From Paralvinella palmiformis (lineage: Eukaryota > Annelida > Polychaeta > Terebellida > Alvinellidae), in NCBI GenBank assembly GCA_025642065.1, contig JAODUP010000311.1, positions 264,001 to 328,000 of the forward strand: a stretch of 64,000 nt of DNA. Direction: 5' to 3'. Under the pieces are notes generated by a model. It searched no databases, was not told the origin of the DNA, and saw nothing but the letters and a program-made list of their open reading frames with translations. Below are positions 22,863 through 33,932 of the stretch, in pieces. The translations under genes were made by a program, and so were the position numbers. Numbering within the stretch: the first letter of the stretch is position 1; every line of letters starts with the position of its first letter.

Positions 22863-23199
22863 ACACAGCGCCTGACGTGCCGTCTGTGAAAGCTACCACC
22901 CACGTACCATCTGGCTTCGATTGCGATGATAAACGCCACGACAGAATACCTGGACTGAATCAACAAGGAACTGCGCCACAAAGGCTACGCCGCAAACACT
23001 TACCAGGACGTCGACGCTGCGATCTGCCAGTATTTCAGGAAAAACATAACCTCGCCTTCTACTTGTGTAAATGTACCCCAATATCGCCTTTGTCATCCTG
23101 GAGATGGGCACAATGGCCCTCGTCAACTATGAGCTTTTAAAAATACTCGTCAAGTAATTTATTAATATAAATATAAGACTGTACCGGTCTGCTGAGAGA

Positions 23200-23389
23200 A
23201 CCGCCCCTCAGTGGTTTAACTGTAGCGTGTTGGATCACAGATCACTACCATCCGTGTTCGAATCTCAGCGTGGGCATATCTGAAAGGTGTTTCATCTTCG
23301 ACTTCGCTTAATTACCTATGGAGGCCCCTCGCCCCATTTAGCCTACCATGTGCACAAGTGTCCGTAAAACATCAATCATCATCATTATC
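23200..23389 (+). mobile_element. tRNA-derived SINE family 1 with 13-bp target duplication
   Basis: Head with GGTTTAACTGTAGCG and B-box-like GTTCGAATC; same body and ATC tail. Flanked by GTCTGCTGAGAGA (23187-23199) and GTCTCCTGAGAGA (23390-23402). Confidence 0.8.
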
Positions 23390-23404
23390 GTCTCCTGAGA
23401 GAGC

Positions 23405-24330
23405 TCCTCGCTCATACATGACAACATTTCGGCTGCATTGGCAGGTACTACCTAAGTAATGAGGCTCGAGTCTGTTTTTATCTGATTTTTTGGGGTTAGT
23501 GTTATGTGTATTAATATAACGCCTTAGTATACTAGCGTATTATTCCACTAGGAATACAGAGGCACTGTATGACGAGATGCTTGAAATGGGATGCTGTGCA
23601 CAAAGAAACCAAATTCCAGAGTCGCTGGTCCAGACGATAATTGGTGTGACACAGAAATCGCTTCAGTTACGGAATTTGGCTCGCTTTTCTGACATGGTGC
23701 TCCACAATGGCACAGCCCACATTAGAGTAACAACCGCGTAACTGCCCGAGGACTACGTGCAAGACTGTTAAGATATTATTACTCTGCTGTAATCTATCGC
23801 AGAGAGGCACTTTAGAATAGGAAGTTGTCTTCAATTTACTAGAATCCATAGTGCTACTAGCGGGTGGTATCAACGATTATAAAACTGGCCTCGGCCATTG
23901 GTAATAAGGAGGTAGTCCTGGGGTGGTTGAAGAAGCCATTTGATAAATCTATCTTCCATCCTCGCGAAACATTCCGCGACCAGAGTTAGATGTGTCTATG
24001 CCAAATGAGGTCTCTATTTCTGCCCCATGACCGCTTAGGCCTGCAAGACCTGTAAATATGGACTTATGCTGGCGGACCCTCCTCTGTACTTAACTCAATT
24101 CTGGAATGGGCGTTCACTAGCTCCATCAGCCCGGCAAGCTGGAGGGAAGCTGCCGCAAGGCAACCAATCCCATATATAGTCTCTCTAGGTGTACCGGCTC
24201 GGGTGCTCAAAAACAATATACTCTAATGTTTGTTGGATGGGTCCGCTAGTGGCTTTGTTCGGGAAAACTGCTTGTATTACCTCCAGACACCCAGCTCACC
24301 CGGTGATTATTTCAGTCAACAGAGCATTCA
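23405..24330. other. Unassigned GC-richer stretch beside the polymerase pseudogene
   Basis: Composition matches the Polinton-like fragments on either side of the gypsy element. Minus-strand frames such as 23667-23873 give no recognisable product. It may be decayed Polinton sequence. Confidence 0.35.
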
Positions 24331-24334
24331 TAGC

Positions 24335-24670
24335 TTAGGTTCCAACGAGCTCCGATCGTAGGGCACCGTATCCAATAGGCCATACACCAGAGTGTCCACA
24401 CTTTTTCCTGAGCACGGAAATGCCACCAGGTATACTCTTCACGTTGCTCTTCACATAGTCAGTCAGCAACTCCAGCTCGACGCCAAATATGTTTTGAGCA
24501 GATGATCCAAACTCGCGCTTGTGTAGTAAGGGTCCTAGATCCAGGCCATACTGCTGTTGGTAGGTCTTCCGAATAGCCTCGAAGACACCAAGGGGCATAA
24601 GTATGCCAGTGTGTTTGTTCAAGTCGTAGTAGTTGTCAAGGTTCTGGCACCCGAACTGGCACCCGAACAC
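24335..24670 (-). pseudogene. Polinton/Maverick-type DNA polymerase B fragment (C-terminal half)
   Basis: A 111-codon frame contains FGCQNLDNYYDLN, FEAIRKTYQQQYGLD and GVELELLTD followed by PGGISV. These blocks, in this order, recall the protein-primed family B polymerase of Polintons. Between them the sequence is scrambled, and no complete polymerase motif set remains. No other Polinton gene (integrase, ATPase, capsid) was recognised nearby. It shares strand and order with the fragment at 28985-29205. Confidence 0.6.
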
Positions 24671-25004
24671 GGTCCTACGCTCTAACTAACTGCGCTATCA
24701 CGATCATAGTATTATGTAAATATGGTTCATACTAACTATTCAGACTATATCATACAAATCATGTATTACGCATAATTTCATCCTCGTGGGAATCATATAT
24801 CATAATGACAATCATAATATGAGTAAATATGAGTAATGCAGACTATATCAAATACTATGAATTAATATGTGATAATGTCCATATCTATACTGTTCTTATT
24901 CTACTTATTTTGACATATCGAAATCTTTATATTTTGCTGACATTTTTATCGTTCTCCCCCCCCCCTCCCTGATGGTGCGATACTCTTGTGCCTCTGTCGA
25001 TTTT

Positions 25005-25140
25005 GGTAATGGTGATTGTGGTGTTGGTGTTGCACGTCCCGTTGATGGTATAGGCTTTGGCTCATTTTCTGACACTGGCTGGTAATGAGGATTGTGGCGT
25101 TGGTCCCGTTGATGGTGTAGGCTTTGGTTCGTTTTCAGGC
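25005..25140. repeat. Imperfect tandem duplication of about 65 bp
   Basis: Two adjacent units each contain GTTGATGGT.TAGGCTTTGG. They lie at the 3' side of the decayed gypsy element. Confidence 0.6.
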
Positions 25141-25219
25141 TCTAGCTCTTCAATATGAGGTAATACTATGTTCTCTCTCGTTTTAGCAGAAGGATTCGAT
25201 TCCTTCTATATATCCCTGT

Positions 25220-26394
25220 CTCTGTCTCCATCACACATATGATCGTGGTCCTACCGACGCACGAAATACTTTCCAGCACTCTTTCGTTTGTATCCTGCAG
25301 CTGTCACCAGGATTTAATTACCTTAATGTTATTTTCCGTGATCGTAGTATCTTTGACTGTTCTTATTGTCCGTTCTCTGTGGTGGTTTACCTTCTCTGGA
25401 TCGATATTCATGGGATTTCTCAGACTATCTGACGTGTTTTTGTGCATCTGCCCATCAATCTTTGTGCTGGTGAACCAATATCATTAGTTGGCGGTGTGTT
25501 GAGGTGGTGTAATATGGCAAAATAAGGGCCTTTGTTGTCATTTTTTGCTTTTGTCAAAATACTTATCATAGTTTGTACTGATTGCTCTGCTAATTCATTG
25601 CTCTGGACATATGTGGGACTTGATGTTTGATGTTCGAACTCGTATTGCCTAGCGAATTCCTTGAACTGCTGGCTTGTGAATTGTGGTCCATTATCAGATA
25701 CACTTTACTCAGTGTGTTTACGAGCTTTGCTGTTTCTTTATAGTTACTATAATAATCCACCATCAATAGATAGTCATGTCCATCCCACTTGAATAAATCT
25801 ATTGCTACTTTTGCTCCTTGGTCTAGCTGGTCTATCATGGGACGACAGCGGCTCTTTTGGTTGTTTATTGCGTGCTTCTTGGCAAGTCGCACAATTGTAT
25901 ACTTTATCATCTATTGCTGATCCCATGCCTGGCCAAAACAACACATCTCTTGCCCGGCGTTTGTACATTTCAATGCCAAGATGTGATTCGTGTATCCTGT
26001 TTAACATTTCTCATCTTAAAGTGGCGGGAACGATGATACGTTCACCACGATATAGTATTCCATCATACGCAGATATTTCGTCGCGTATGTTCCAGTATCC
26101 ACAAATACAGTGTGATGCTTGTCTGCGTTCGGCAGGCCAGTCATTCCTCACGACATCTATCAACGTTTGCAACGTTGGATCTTTTGACGTTTTTGGTTGA
26201 ATTATATCAACTTTTTGCGATGAAACTGGAATTATGTCTATCATGTTCAGTGACAGGTCTTCATCGACTAGTGGATATCCAGTTTCTGTTACGTATGCAT
26301 GACTTAGTGCATCTGCGATATGTAATGCCTTTCCTGGCACGTACATGATTTGCAAGTATAGTAGTAACTTCAATATCATTTTCTGCAATCGCAT
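25220..26394 (-). pseudogene. gypsy integrase region
   Basis: A linker with VPGKALHIADALSHA is followed by ILYRGERIIVPATLR, the zinc-binding HESHLGIEMYKRRARD and CATCQE (26007-25774), the integrase core VAIDLFKWDGHDYLLMVD, and a C-terminal VGPRSYV and YRRNR block at about 25200-25260. Several frame changes. Confidence 0.78.
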
Positions 26395-26950
26395 AACTGC
26401 TGTAAATAGTGGGGGTTTTCCATGTCATTTCTAATGGCTTGTGGTCTGATTCTACGATCACATTGTGACGTCCGTATATCAGCTTGTGAAATCTGGTACA
26501 TCCAAACACTATTGCTAATATTTACTTTTCAATTTGGGCATAGTTATTTTCCGTCTGCGTTATTGCCTTCGATGCATAGGCAATATACTGTCCGCCTTGT
26601 AATAACACAGCTCCGATGCCCATGGAACTAGCATCCACAGAAATTCTGATTTGTTCTTCTGGGTCACAGTAACGTAATACCGGTGAACTAGTGACTGCAT
26701 TTTTCAGTGTTTCAACGTTTTTCTGCTGTTGTTTGTCCCAATGCCATTCTAAATCACTGACTAATAGCTCTCTCAGGGGCGCTGATATTTCTGACATGTT
26801 TGGTATTAACTTACTTAGGTAAGTCACTAGGTCTAGAAACCGCTGTACATCACCTTTATTGTGTGGTTGTTGCATTTTCTGCACTGCAGCAATCTTTGTC
26901 GGCGATGCTTTCAAGCCTTTATTTGTGATAACATGATCAATATAATCCAC
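26261..26950 (-). pseudogene. gypsy RT thumb/connection and RNase H
   Basis: Frame 26522-26950 carries GLKASPTKIAAVQKM, LRELLVSDLEWHW and the RNase H start ISVDASSMGIGAVLLQGG, YASKA. A shifted frame continues with FHKLIYGR and VESDHKPLE. Both are standard gypsy pol blocks. Confidence 0.8.
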
Positions 26951-27392
26951 TTCTTGTTATCCAATTTTGCACCTTGTTTGTTGAATTTCAAATATCGTGC
27001 ACAATCCAGCGAGGCCATTAGTCTGTCTTTATGTTCTTCTATGGTACGACCCCAAACGAGAATGCCATCCATTACGTACTCCAAATATAATATTCATAGC
27101 ACGTTGCCATATTTCTGGTGCGCTGGTAATTCCCATCGATAGACGTATATTTCAATATCGTCCGAATGGTGTGTTAATCGTTGTGTATTTTGAAGAGTTT
27201 TGCGACAACTTTGTCAGGAAAAACATCCTTATCTGCGTCTAGTATAGAAAAATATTTAGCACCATTTAAGCGTGTGGCCACATCTTCTATTGTGTTCATG
27301 GGGTGATGATCGCACTTGATTGTCTTGTTTAAATTACGATGGTCAGGGTATATCTTCACTTTGCCTTGTTTTACTACTGTAACTAGGCTGTT
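26950..27392 (-). pseudogene. gypsy reverse transcriptase core, broken
   Basis: After the stop the frame continues VNSLVTVVKQGKVKIYPD, RNLNKTI and YFSILDADKD. The catalytic box, shifted in frame, reads Y-V-M-D-G-I-L-V-W-G (about 27051-27080), so the second active-site Asp is Gly. Stops and a frameshift separate these blocks. Confidence 0.75.
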
Positions 27393-27395
27393 TAC

Positions 27396-28283
27396 TCAAT
27401 CTGTCGGCTCATACACCTTTGTTAAAACTCCATTGTTTTCCATCCTATTTAGTGTATCCTTCACTTGTTTTCTGATTGCAATTTGTAGCGATTTTGGTGG
27501 ATGTATCTTCGGTGTGATACTGGCATCCAATTTTATGTCATATTCTCCTCTCAGACATCCTACACCTGTGAACAAGTCTGCATACCTGCTCAAGATGTTA
27601 CTACATTGCATCATATGTACACGCTTGACAAGTCCTAACATGACGCTGCTTTGTCTTCCGATGATATTCGGCATGCTCTGATCATTTCCGACTATTTCAA
27701 ATGTCACTCTGCGGTGATTTACGACTAGGCTTACTTGCCCTAGTATTTTCAACTTGCTCCCACCGAAGGCTGTTAGTGGCACTCTTGGGCTATGCACATG
27801 CTGTGCATATCTGCTTGTAACCCATTTGAATGTGTCCATGTTCATTATGTTACAGTCTGCACCTGTATCTACGTTGAATATGGCTGTTTTCCCATTTATT
27901 ATCCGTTTCTGCTGCCACGTTGATGTGCTTGAATTTCCATTGCATGAGTGTACTTTTTTCTGTATCATTCCAACATACATGCTATTGTTACCTCTGTATT
28001 CATATTCGTCGTCATAATCTTCATCCGACAGACAATCATCTCCAATATGATGAACATGTCTTTTTGTGTTCTGACAAACTCGTGCATAATGATTTGTTTT
28101 TCCACATTTTCTCCATTGTTCTCCATAGGCAGGATATTTGCCTTTTTGATGCTCATATCCACAGTAGCGGCAGTCAAGGATATGATATCCACCGTGCTTG
28201 TGTTTTGGAACTCTCCAATTGTCATTTGTGACAATACTTTGTTTACTGTATCGCGGTCCACTTCTATCCAATGTGGTATCCAC
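27396..28283 (-). pseudogene. gypsy gag zinc-knuckle, protease and start of RT
   Basis: 295 codons. The knuckle reads CRYCGYEHQKGKYPAYG...W..CGKTNHYARVC, with two zinc-binding cysteines changed to Tyr and Trp. The protease keeps VDTGAD and the later NIIGRQ block. The RT start runs to YEPTD, where the expected Trp codon is a TGA stop (27393-27395). Confidence 0.82.
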
Positions 28284-28659
28284 GTTTCCATGTCGTTGGC
28301 TGACATGTGATCCGCCATGTTCCTGATAGCTGGTATACCTTTTCTGTGAAATATTACGACCTCAATCTCTCCTGACAGCATTAATTGATTTCTCTGGGTC
28401 ACTTGTACTCAGTGCCTTTAAATGTAGGTCGCTAACCTCTGCGGCTCTGCACGTGTCTACGGCCTTTGTTAAATTTAGGTCTTTGTCTCTCAGCATTCTG
28501 GCCCTTACACTGTCCGAGATAATTCCACAGACTATCCGATCACATATTAGCGAGTCTTTTAATCCACTATATTCACACTTTGCTGCCAAAGTCCGTATGA
28601 AAAACATCAAATCCTTCATTGGCACCTTGTTTTCTCGTGTTAAATGACTGCCTTGGCTC

Positions 28660-28970
28660 CATATAATATATATATATAATGCATGTTTATAAAGCGCCAG
28701 AACCTGGTAACCCTGTTCTGAGGCGCTGTACAATATTATTATCCCTGACTCAGACCTGTTTCCACCCAGCACACATCTCAAATCCCAATGAAGCATATAA
28801 CGCATGCTGCCATTATAGACGCAAAGTGTTACTCAAACACATAGCCATCGCGTCCTGTCAGGTACTCATTTTTTATGGAGGAGTGAACCAGTCGCTACAC
28901 GACAACGTTGCAGCTCCCAGAGCCTGGAACCCGCGACCCTTCAGCTACGAGTCCTACGCTCCAGTGGGTT
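28660..28970 (-). mobile_element. tRNA-derived SINE inserted beside the gypsy element
   Basis: The minus strand opens at about 28968 with a tRNA-like head containing a B-box-like GGTCGCGGGTTCCAG. It ends near 28680 with AATAATAATATTGTACAGCGCC and a TATA-rich tail. The same kind of tail appears in reverse at 38153-38235 and 39469-39555. Confidence 0.5.
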
Positions 28971-28984
28971 GTGGAAGACTACTG

Positions 28985-29205
28985 ATATGGTGTCCGCCTT
29001 GGGATTCAGCTCCATCTTTAGGTTACATGTGCATCGTGGGCTACCCGCGTACCTACCCATAATGTTGTAGGTAATCCCCGACAGTTTAAATTTGAATGCT
29101 TTTCACACACATGACAATTGATGCTGGTGTTGTGGGTGCGCCAGTCTTTGGTTCTCATCGTCAAGGCTTTCGGATTGGCCAGCGCCGCCTTGATCTTGCG
29201 CTCTT
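28985..29205 (-). pseudogene. Polinton-type polymerase fragment (HNH/Endo VII-like and VVFHN part)
   Basis: In broken frames the minus strand reads KIKAALANPKA, DWRTHNTSINCHVCEK, then after a shift a G-Y-A-G-S-P..C.CNL block, then ADTISVVFHN. The order matches the Cys/His module and the following VVFHN segment of Polinton polymerases. Similarity stops at VVFHN, where a tRNA-like SINE begins. Frameshifts make it non-functional. Confidence 0.5.
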
Positions 29206-29715
29206 CCTCTTAATAAGTGATGTGCCGCTTTCGACCCTCAGTACACCACAGACCGATCTTTTTGTCCACCACCGCAGCGGACCACAATACAGCCATACCT
29301 GCAGACCTCTTAATGCTGCGTATTTTGGGAACTTGCCTATCTATTCTATTGGGGACATGTTGATCCTGGGGATATCTTGATGGCCCGTTGGCTGCTTGCT
29401 CAATCAGTGAACGACAACCCTCTTGTCCCAACTGAGGTCAATCAGTCTCTTTACTTTCGCGATCTGAGAAATCGGGGTGATGGTTTAAATCCCTGTGAAG
29501 TCGAGGCCATTATCCAGGGGATATCTTGCGGGTCTTTGGGCGTCCTGTTTCTGGAAGCAAAACAGCGCGGACGTACAATTAAGTGTCTCTTCTCAAGAGT
29601 CTCCAGTATCTTACCGCTGGCCAGAAAATGTCTCTGAGCGCTGAGCAAGACAGGATTAGTAAACTCCCCTAGTACCATAGTTAACATTTTATATTGTATT
29701 GAGCTTTTCAATAAT
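29206..29715 (-). other. Unassigned GC-richer stretch upstream of the polymerase fragment
   Basis: Open minus-strand frames include RCFASRNRTPKDPQDIPW and KKIGLWCTEGRKRHIT, but I cannot name a family. It may belong to the Polinton remnant or to another repeat. Confidence 0.35.
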
Positions 29716-30194
29716 GTAGTATAATTTATGATTTAATATAATATTAATTATATATGTTGACTAAAGTATAAAGGTGGAAGGCCACAAAACTCTGTGTGGG
29801 AACACTTTTTTCATGTGACCGTTGAACACTTTTTTCATGTGACCATTTCCCTCCACGTATTTCACCGATGCTAAAACAAAAATCTCCTCAGTTAATTAGT
29901 GGAAGGCCCTCAAATCGTATGGATTGCCAAGTGACTTTGTTGCATTAGCTGTTCTTTCTATAAGTGTATGTTTGTGAGATACATGTGAGTGAAGACGTGA
30001 TTATGTGAATGTGTTTACTTAATTACACAATGTTTGTTCACATTTTTATGTTATTTACAGTTATTTACATTTTACAGTTAATAACAGTTTTTGACAATGT
30101 AATGTAAAAAATAGTTTTTTTTACAGTAAAAACCCAACCCTGAACTAAATCTACCTTAAATTAATCTTATCTTAATCAGTATTTATTTTCCAGC

Positions 30195-30355
30195 ATGGCA
30201 CAGTAGTTAAAGCACCGCGTTGTATATTCCCAGAGGGTGTTAGTTCGAATCTGATTTATACCTGCACGTATTTATGGGATTTGTTTTCCTTGGTCCCTCG
30301 GCTAAATTATCTGTGTGTGATTAGCGGAGAGGCTAAACAACTTAAATAAACATAC
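30195..30355 (+). mobile_element. tRNA-derived SINE family 3
   Basis: GGCACAGTAGTTAAAGCACC (A-box region) and GTTAGTTCGAATCTG (B-box region), then TCGGCTAAATTATCTG. A (CA)n tract follows. Confidence 0.6.
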
Positions 30356-30364
30356 CCCCTCCAT

Positions 30365-30400
30365 ACACACACACACACACACGCACACACACACACACAC
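30365..30400. repeat. (CA)n microsatellite after SINE family 3
   Basis: CA units with one CG interruption, directly after the SINE. Confidence 0.9.
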
Positions 30401-31218
30401 TAAAAAATATTCCCAGATAGGATGGGCAGGTCTACCACTCTTGAACATGACTGGTTATTGTGCTATGCTATAATTAATACACCAATATTTATGAAAAATA
30501 TATATTTATAACTAGTCTTATAATGTATCTTTTGTTAAATTTTTTATTATTTTTAATTTTTTGGGAAAAGCAAAATACGTTTTTTTGGAAAATTAATAGA
30601 ATCAGATTAGCAGATAGTTTGAGCTCTTGCCACATAGGGGATCATTAAGTGAAGTCACTGTCATTATATGCATGGTCAGCCACAGATACGTACACCAGCA
30701 CCAACTCTAGATAGCAGTGTCTTAATTTGCTTGTCATCCAATTAATGAATATTTCTATTGAATTAGTACCGCTCCCCAAGCTCTAGAAACAAATAGAAGA
30801 CCAATCAATGTATATTTACCATAGCCTAATAATGAGGCCCTAATTAACTTAATAATTTACTTTTAATATTACAATATTATATAACATTAATAATTTAAGC
30901 AATTCTAAAAACTACTTTTCATGTATATCTGGGGAAAATATGTTATAAATTTAATGGCTGTACGGAATATTTATTTTTTAACAGTTATGTAGTTGAGAAT
31001 GTAATATATGTAGCGCAAAACAACTACCGACATGTCGACTGTAATATATTTGCTTCTTCTTTGCACTTAATATTTGATGTACTACCATGTGCATGTGGCT
31101 TTGGCTATTTACACTCAAATATCGCTCATATTCATACATCTGTTTTGATTTGGTTAGACCCTACTGTTCAGAAAACCGAAGATAAGAGTCTTTTAATAGA
31201 TCTATAGTGATCTTAACT

Positions 31219-31305
31219 ATGAAACAGAGACAGACAAAGGGTGTTAGAAATAAAGAATGTCGACAGGTTGGTAAGGGTTCTAAAGGGCAATTAAATAAGC
31301 AAAAG
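31219..31305 (+). CDS. Candidate first coding exon of the hydrolase-fold gene
   Basis: An ATG opens 29 Lys/Arg/Gln-rich codons ending at AAG before GT (GTTGTG), in the phase (0) needed to join residue 1 at 36721. The joined protein would be about 411 aa with a polar, charged cytosolic N-terminus before the membrane segment. The donor is weak, and an alternative donor (GTAAGG) 35 bases earlier has the wrong phase. Chosen only on codon character, strand and phase; it may be chance. Confidence 0.3.
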
Positions 31306-31314
31306 GTTGTGTAA

Positions 31315-31545
31315 TTAATACTAGTCACTAGATCTAGAATCTAGATCTAGATAAATATTAGATCTAGATCTACTATCTAGTCTAGTAATTACACAATCTA
31401 GAAAATAAGATGATCTAGATCTAGAGGCTAGACTACTAATTTAGTAGATCTAATTAATACTATAAGTATAATTAATAGAGTTTAATACTAAAGTACTAAT
31501 AATACTTAATAGACTAGTCTAGATCTACTTAACGTCTTAACTAAC
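31315..31545. repeat. Cluster of AGATCTAG palindromic words
   Basis: CTAGATCTAG, AGATCTAGATCTA and related words recur more than ten times in ~230 AT-rich bases. No coding sequence. Confidence 0.7.
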
Positions 31546-31765
31546 TCAGTTTAAGTCTTAACGAAGTTGGTACAGTGCTGAACATCGGAAACTGCGAAAT
31601 CCTGCTATCAACTAGATATAGGTCTAACTCAGTCTAAGGTTAACCACTAAGCCATTGACCTGAAAGAATGGCTAAGCCAAAGCTGGTTTCCAGTGATAAT
31701 TGATTCTATAGGTCAAATAAGATGATTGCCAGACGTTTCTGTTTCACCGCCTTGGACAGTCACGA

Positions 31766-31817
31766 TTCACCACCAAAAATACCTGGGACGGTTCACCACC
31801 AAAAATACCTGGGACGG
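31766..31817. repeat. Two tandem 26-bp units
   Basis: TTCACCACCAAAAATACCTG plus six bases, repeated once exactly; further TTCACC words follow to about 31880. Confidence 0.75.
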
Positions 31818-32644
31818 TTCACCGACAAAAGCTGATTTTTGCCTAGATGATTCACCGCCATCCTAGATGATTGAATTGATTCACCACCCGAAACAAATTT
31901 TTATGAATAGATTTGTGGAGAAACTGTCAAACATAAAACAACTGGTAGCTATATAGTAATACCTAACACAGATGTATCAAAATATAATTGGTGTTTTATC
32001 ATAGAATTAAATTATGAAAATAGCCCCTTGATATAGATCTACAAACAAAAGTCCACAAATTGTAGAATGTTGAATCGTTATTCATTAATATCTCAATATC
32101 AACAATTTGGTTAAATAGTTAATATAAAATATTGATGTGATCCAGTATAAAATACAAAAATATAATTCATTGTATGATTTGATATGATGTTAGAGCCATT
32201 GGCATGTGTACATACTATGCTACTCAGCATCTGGCTCACTATTCACGATAATGTTTGGACCTTTCAGTCTAGAACACAACTTCAGGATATTTAATAGCAA
32301 CTAACACTTAAATGTAATGTGCATAATAAGCTGACATCTAACTTAAAGAACATCCAACTTCACGCTGCCCTCATCACAAATATTGGTTATACTACTGTAT
32401 ATACTTGTGTATACAAGGTTTGACATTAACGGTTGTCCACCTACGTAATCAGACAAGTAAAACCACATGCTTGGCTGTACACTGTGTCAAGTTGTATTTT
32501 CGGTGGTTCGTAGTGACTAAGAATGATTTTACGCTGTTCACACGGTGGAAAAAAGCATCATAGTTTAAAGCACCCACGCCACTACCTCACCAACGGACGC
32601 TTAAAAGCATTTTTCCTGGTTGTAGGCTGGATTTTGGACCGATT

Positions 32645-33102
32645 TTCAGTAAAAAACTGGTCATGGTAAACAATAAATATTTATCAGCCCATAGTTTCCA
32701 GATCTTAAATAATGCTAAAATCTCCTGTTGTAACCATTTCAGATGTCATATTTATAAATATTTACTGAATATAAGAACCATGCTTGAAGGCTGGGAGAGA
32801 TTTTGGTGAGCTGGTCAGCTTGGCTGGTAAACAGCCATTTGCATTATGATCATGTGACTCAAATACTCTCCTGATTGGCCAGTTGTCTTTGTTTACAGTA
32901 AACAAAAGCACATAGTCATGTTTATATGGTGGATTTATGTCCCTTTCCTGTTTATTTGTTTGATCACTGTTTTTTTCTTCATTTTATGTTAATATTATGA
33001 CATAAATATAGATTCCATATTAACTGTTTTCATACTTTGCTGAAGGAATTATATGCAGTTTTTGGTAACTTAATTGTGTTTCCTCCTTGATCCTCTGTGT
33101 AT
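32645..33102 (+). repeat. Dispersed repeat A, copy 2
   Basis: Second copy of repeat A, with small indels (an extra segment near 32845). It lies inside the larger element bounded by TTGACATTAAC ends. Confidence 0.8.
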
Positions 33103-33128
33103 GAATTATTACTCCCTTATCACCTAAA

Positions 33129-33605
33129 CAGCCACAAGAAAAAAATTCCTGGCCAGACTGTGGACATGACCAATAATTTATTACTGGATGAACTATGAAC
33201 TGTCGATTATTATATACTTGTATTGTGTTAGAGCGTGGATCAATAAAATCACAAACACATAATTATTGTCTTTATTACCTTCGTGGTCTAATTGGTAGCT
33301 TGTTGGATCTCAGATCATTACCACCTGAGTTCGAATCTCGGCGTGGGCATAGCTGATTTTCATCTTTGACTTCAGTTCATTACATTTGGAGGTCACTCAC
33401 CCCATTTGGCCTACCATGTGCACAAAACTGGCTGTAAAACATCAATCATACACAAATTTATGATCTGGTGTTCTCCGTTGATTCCAGCACAGTTTTGTTC
33501 TGACTATTAAAAAAATATGGTTTTAATAGCTATTAATTTTTGTTGGGCTAGTAAGAAATTTGGTTAGGCTAGTGGATTTAAATTTTACCAGGCCAGGGGT
33601 GAGTG
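33129..33605 (+). repeat. Repeat C, copy split by a SINE
   Basis: 33129-33232 and 33452-33605 match the continuous sequence at 38921-39122, for example ATACTTGTATTGTGTTA and GTAAGAAATTTGGTT. Confidence 0.75.
33275..33450 (+). mobile_element. tRNA-derived SINE family 1 inside repeat C
   Basis: TCGTGGTCTAATTGGTAGC, GAGTTCGAATCTCGG and GCCTACCATGTGCAC. It splits repeat C, whose unsplit copy is at 38921-39122. Confidence 0.78.
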
Positions 33606-33932
33606 AGATGGAGAAATATTTTTAAGACTCAGTTGCTATTTCATAGTATGATTTAGTAATCAATCAAATTACGGAAATGATTCAAGATGTCATGTTCGAA
33701 ATTCAGCTTCATAATTCCAGAAAAGAAAACTGCAAAGGGATAATCTATGTCGCAAAAGGAATACGAAGCGAAGAAACTAAATTTTATTGCTAATTGGCAG
33801 CCAATGAAATGTTCTGGAAAACCTGTAGCTATGGGCTACCTGGCCAGTTGTCGGACAAGCAAAAATTAAGTGTGACTTGTCCTACATGACAAGTGGCCAA
33901 AAAAGTTAATGTCAAGCCCTGCTTGTGTATAA

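Larger units (their letters stand above)
25150..28655 (-). mobile_element. Decayed Ty3/gypsy retrotransposon, 5'-truncated, no LTRs seen
   Basis: Reading down the minus strand: gag tail (28640-28362), zinc knuckles and aspartic protease (VDTGAD), reverse transcriptase, RNase H (SVDASSMGIGAVL), integrase H2C2 domain (HESHLG...CATC) and core, and an integrase tail with VGPRSY at about 25240. The frame is broken by stops and shifts. The gag start is missing, and the right edge abuts a (TA)n tract and a SINE at about 28660. I found no flanking direct repeats long enough to be LTRs. Confidence 0.85.
32414..33932. mobile_element. Composite element with TTGACATTAAC inverted ends
   Basis: The left end AAGGTTTGACATTAACGG is inverted at the right end (GTTAATGTCAAGCCCTGC). 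Both ends also carry GACAAGT words. Inside lie repeat A, repeat C and a SINE. No transposase was seen. Confidence 0.6.

Noticed and set aside
24690..24950. Possible 3' LTR of the gypsy element
   Set aside because: No matching copy was found on the other side, where the element is truncated, so an LTR cannot be shown.
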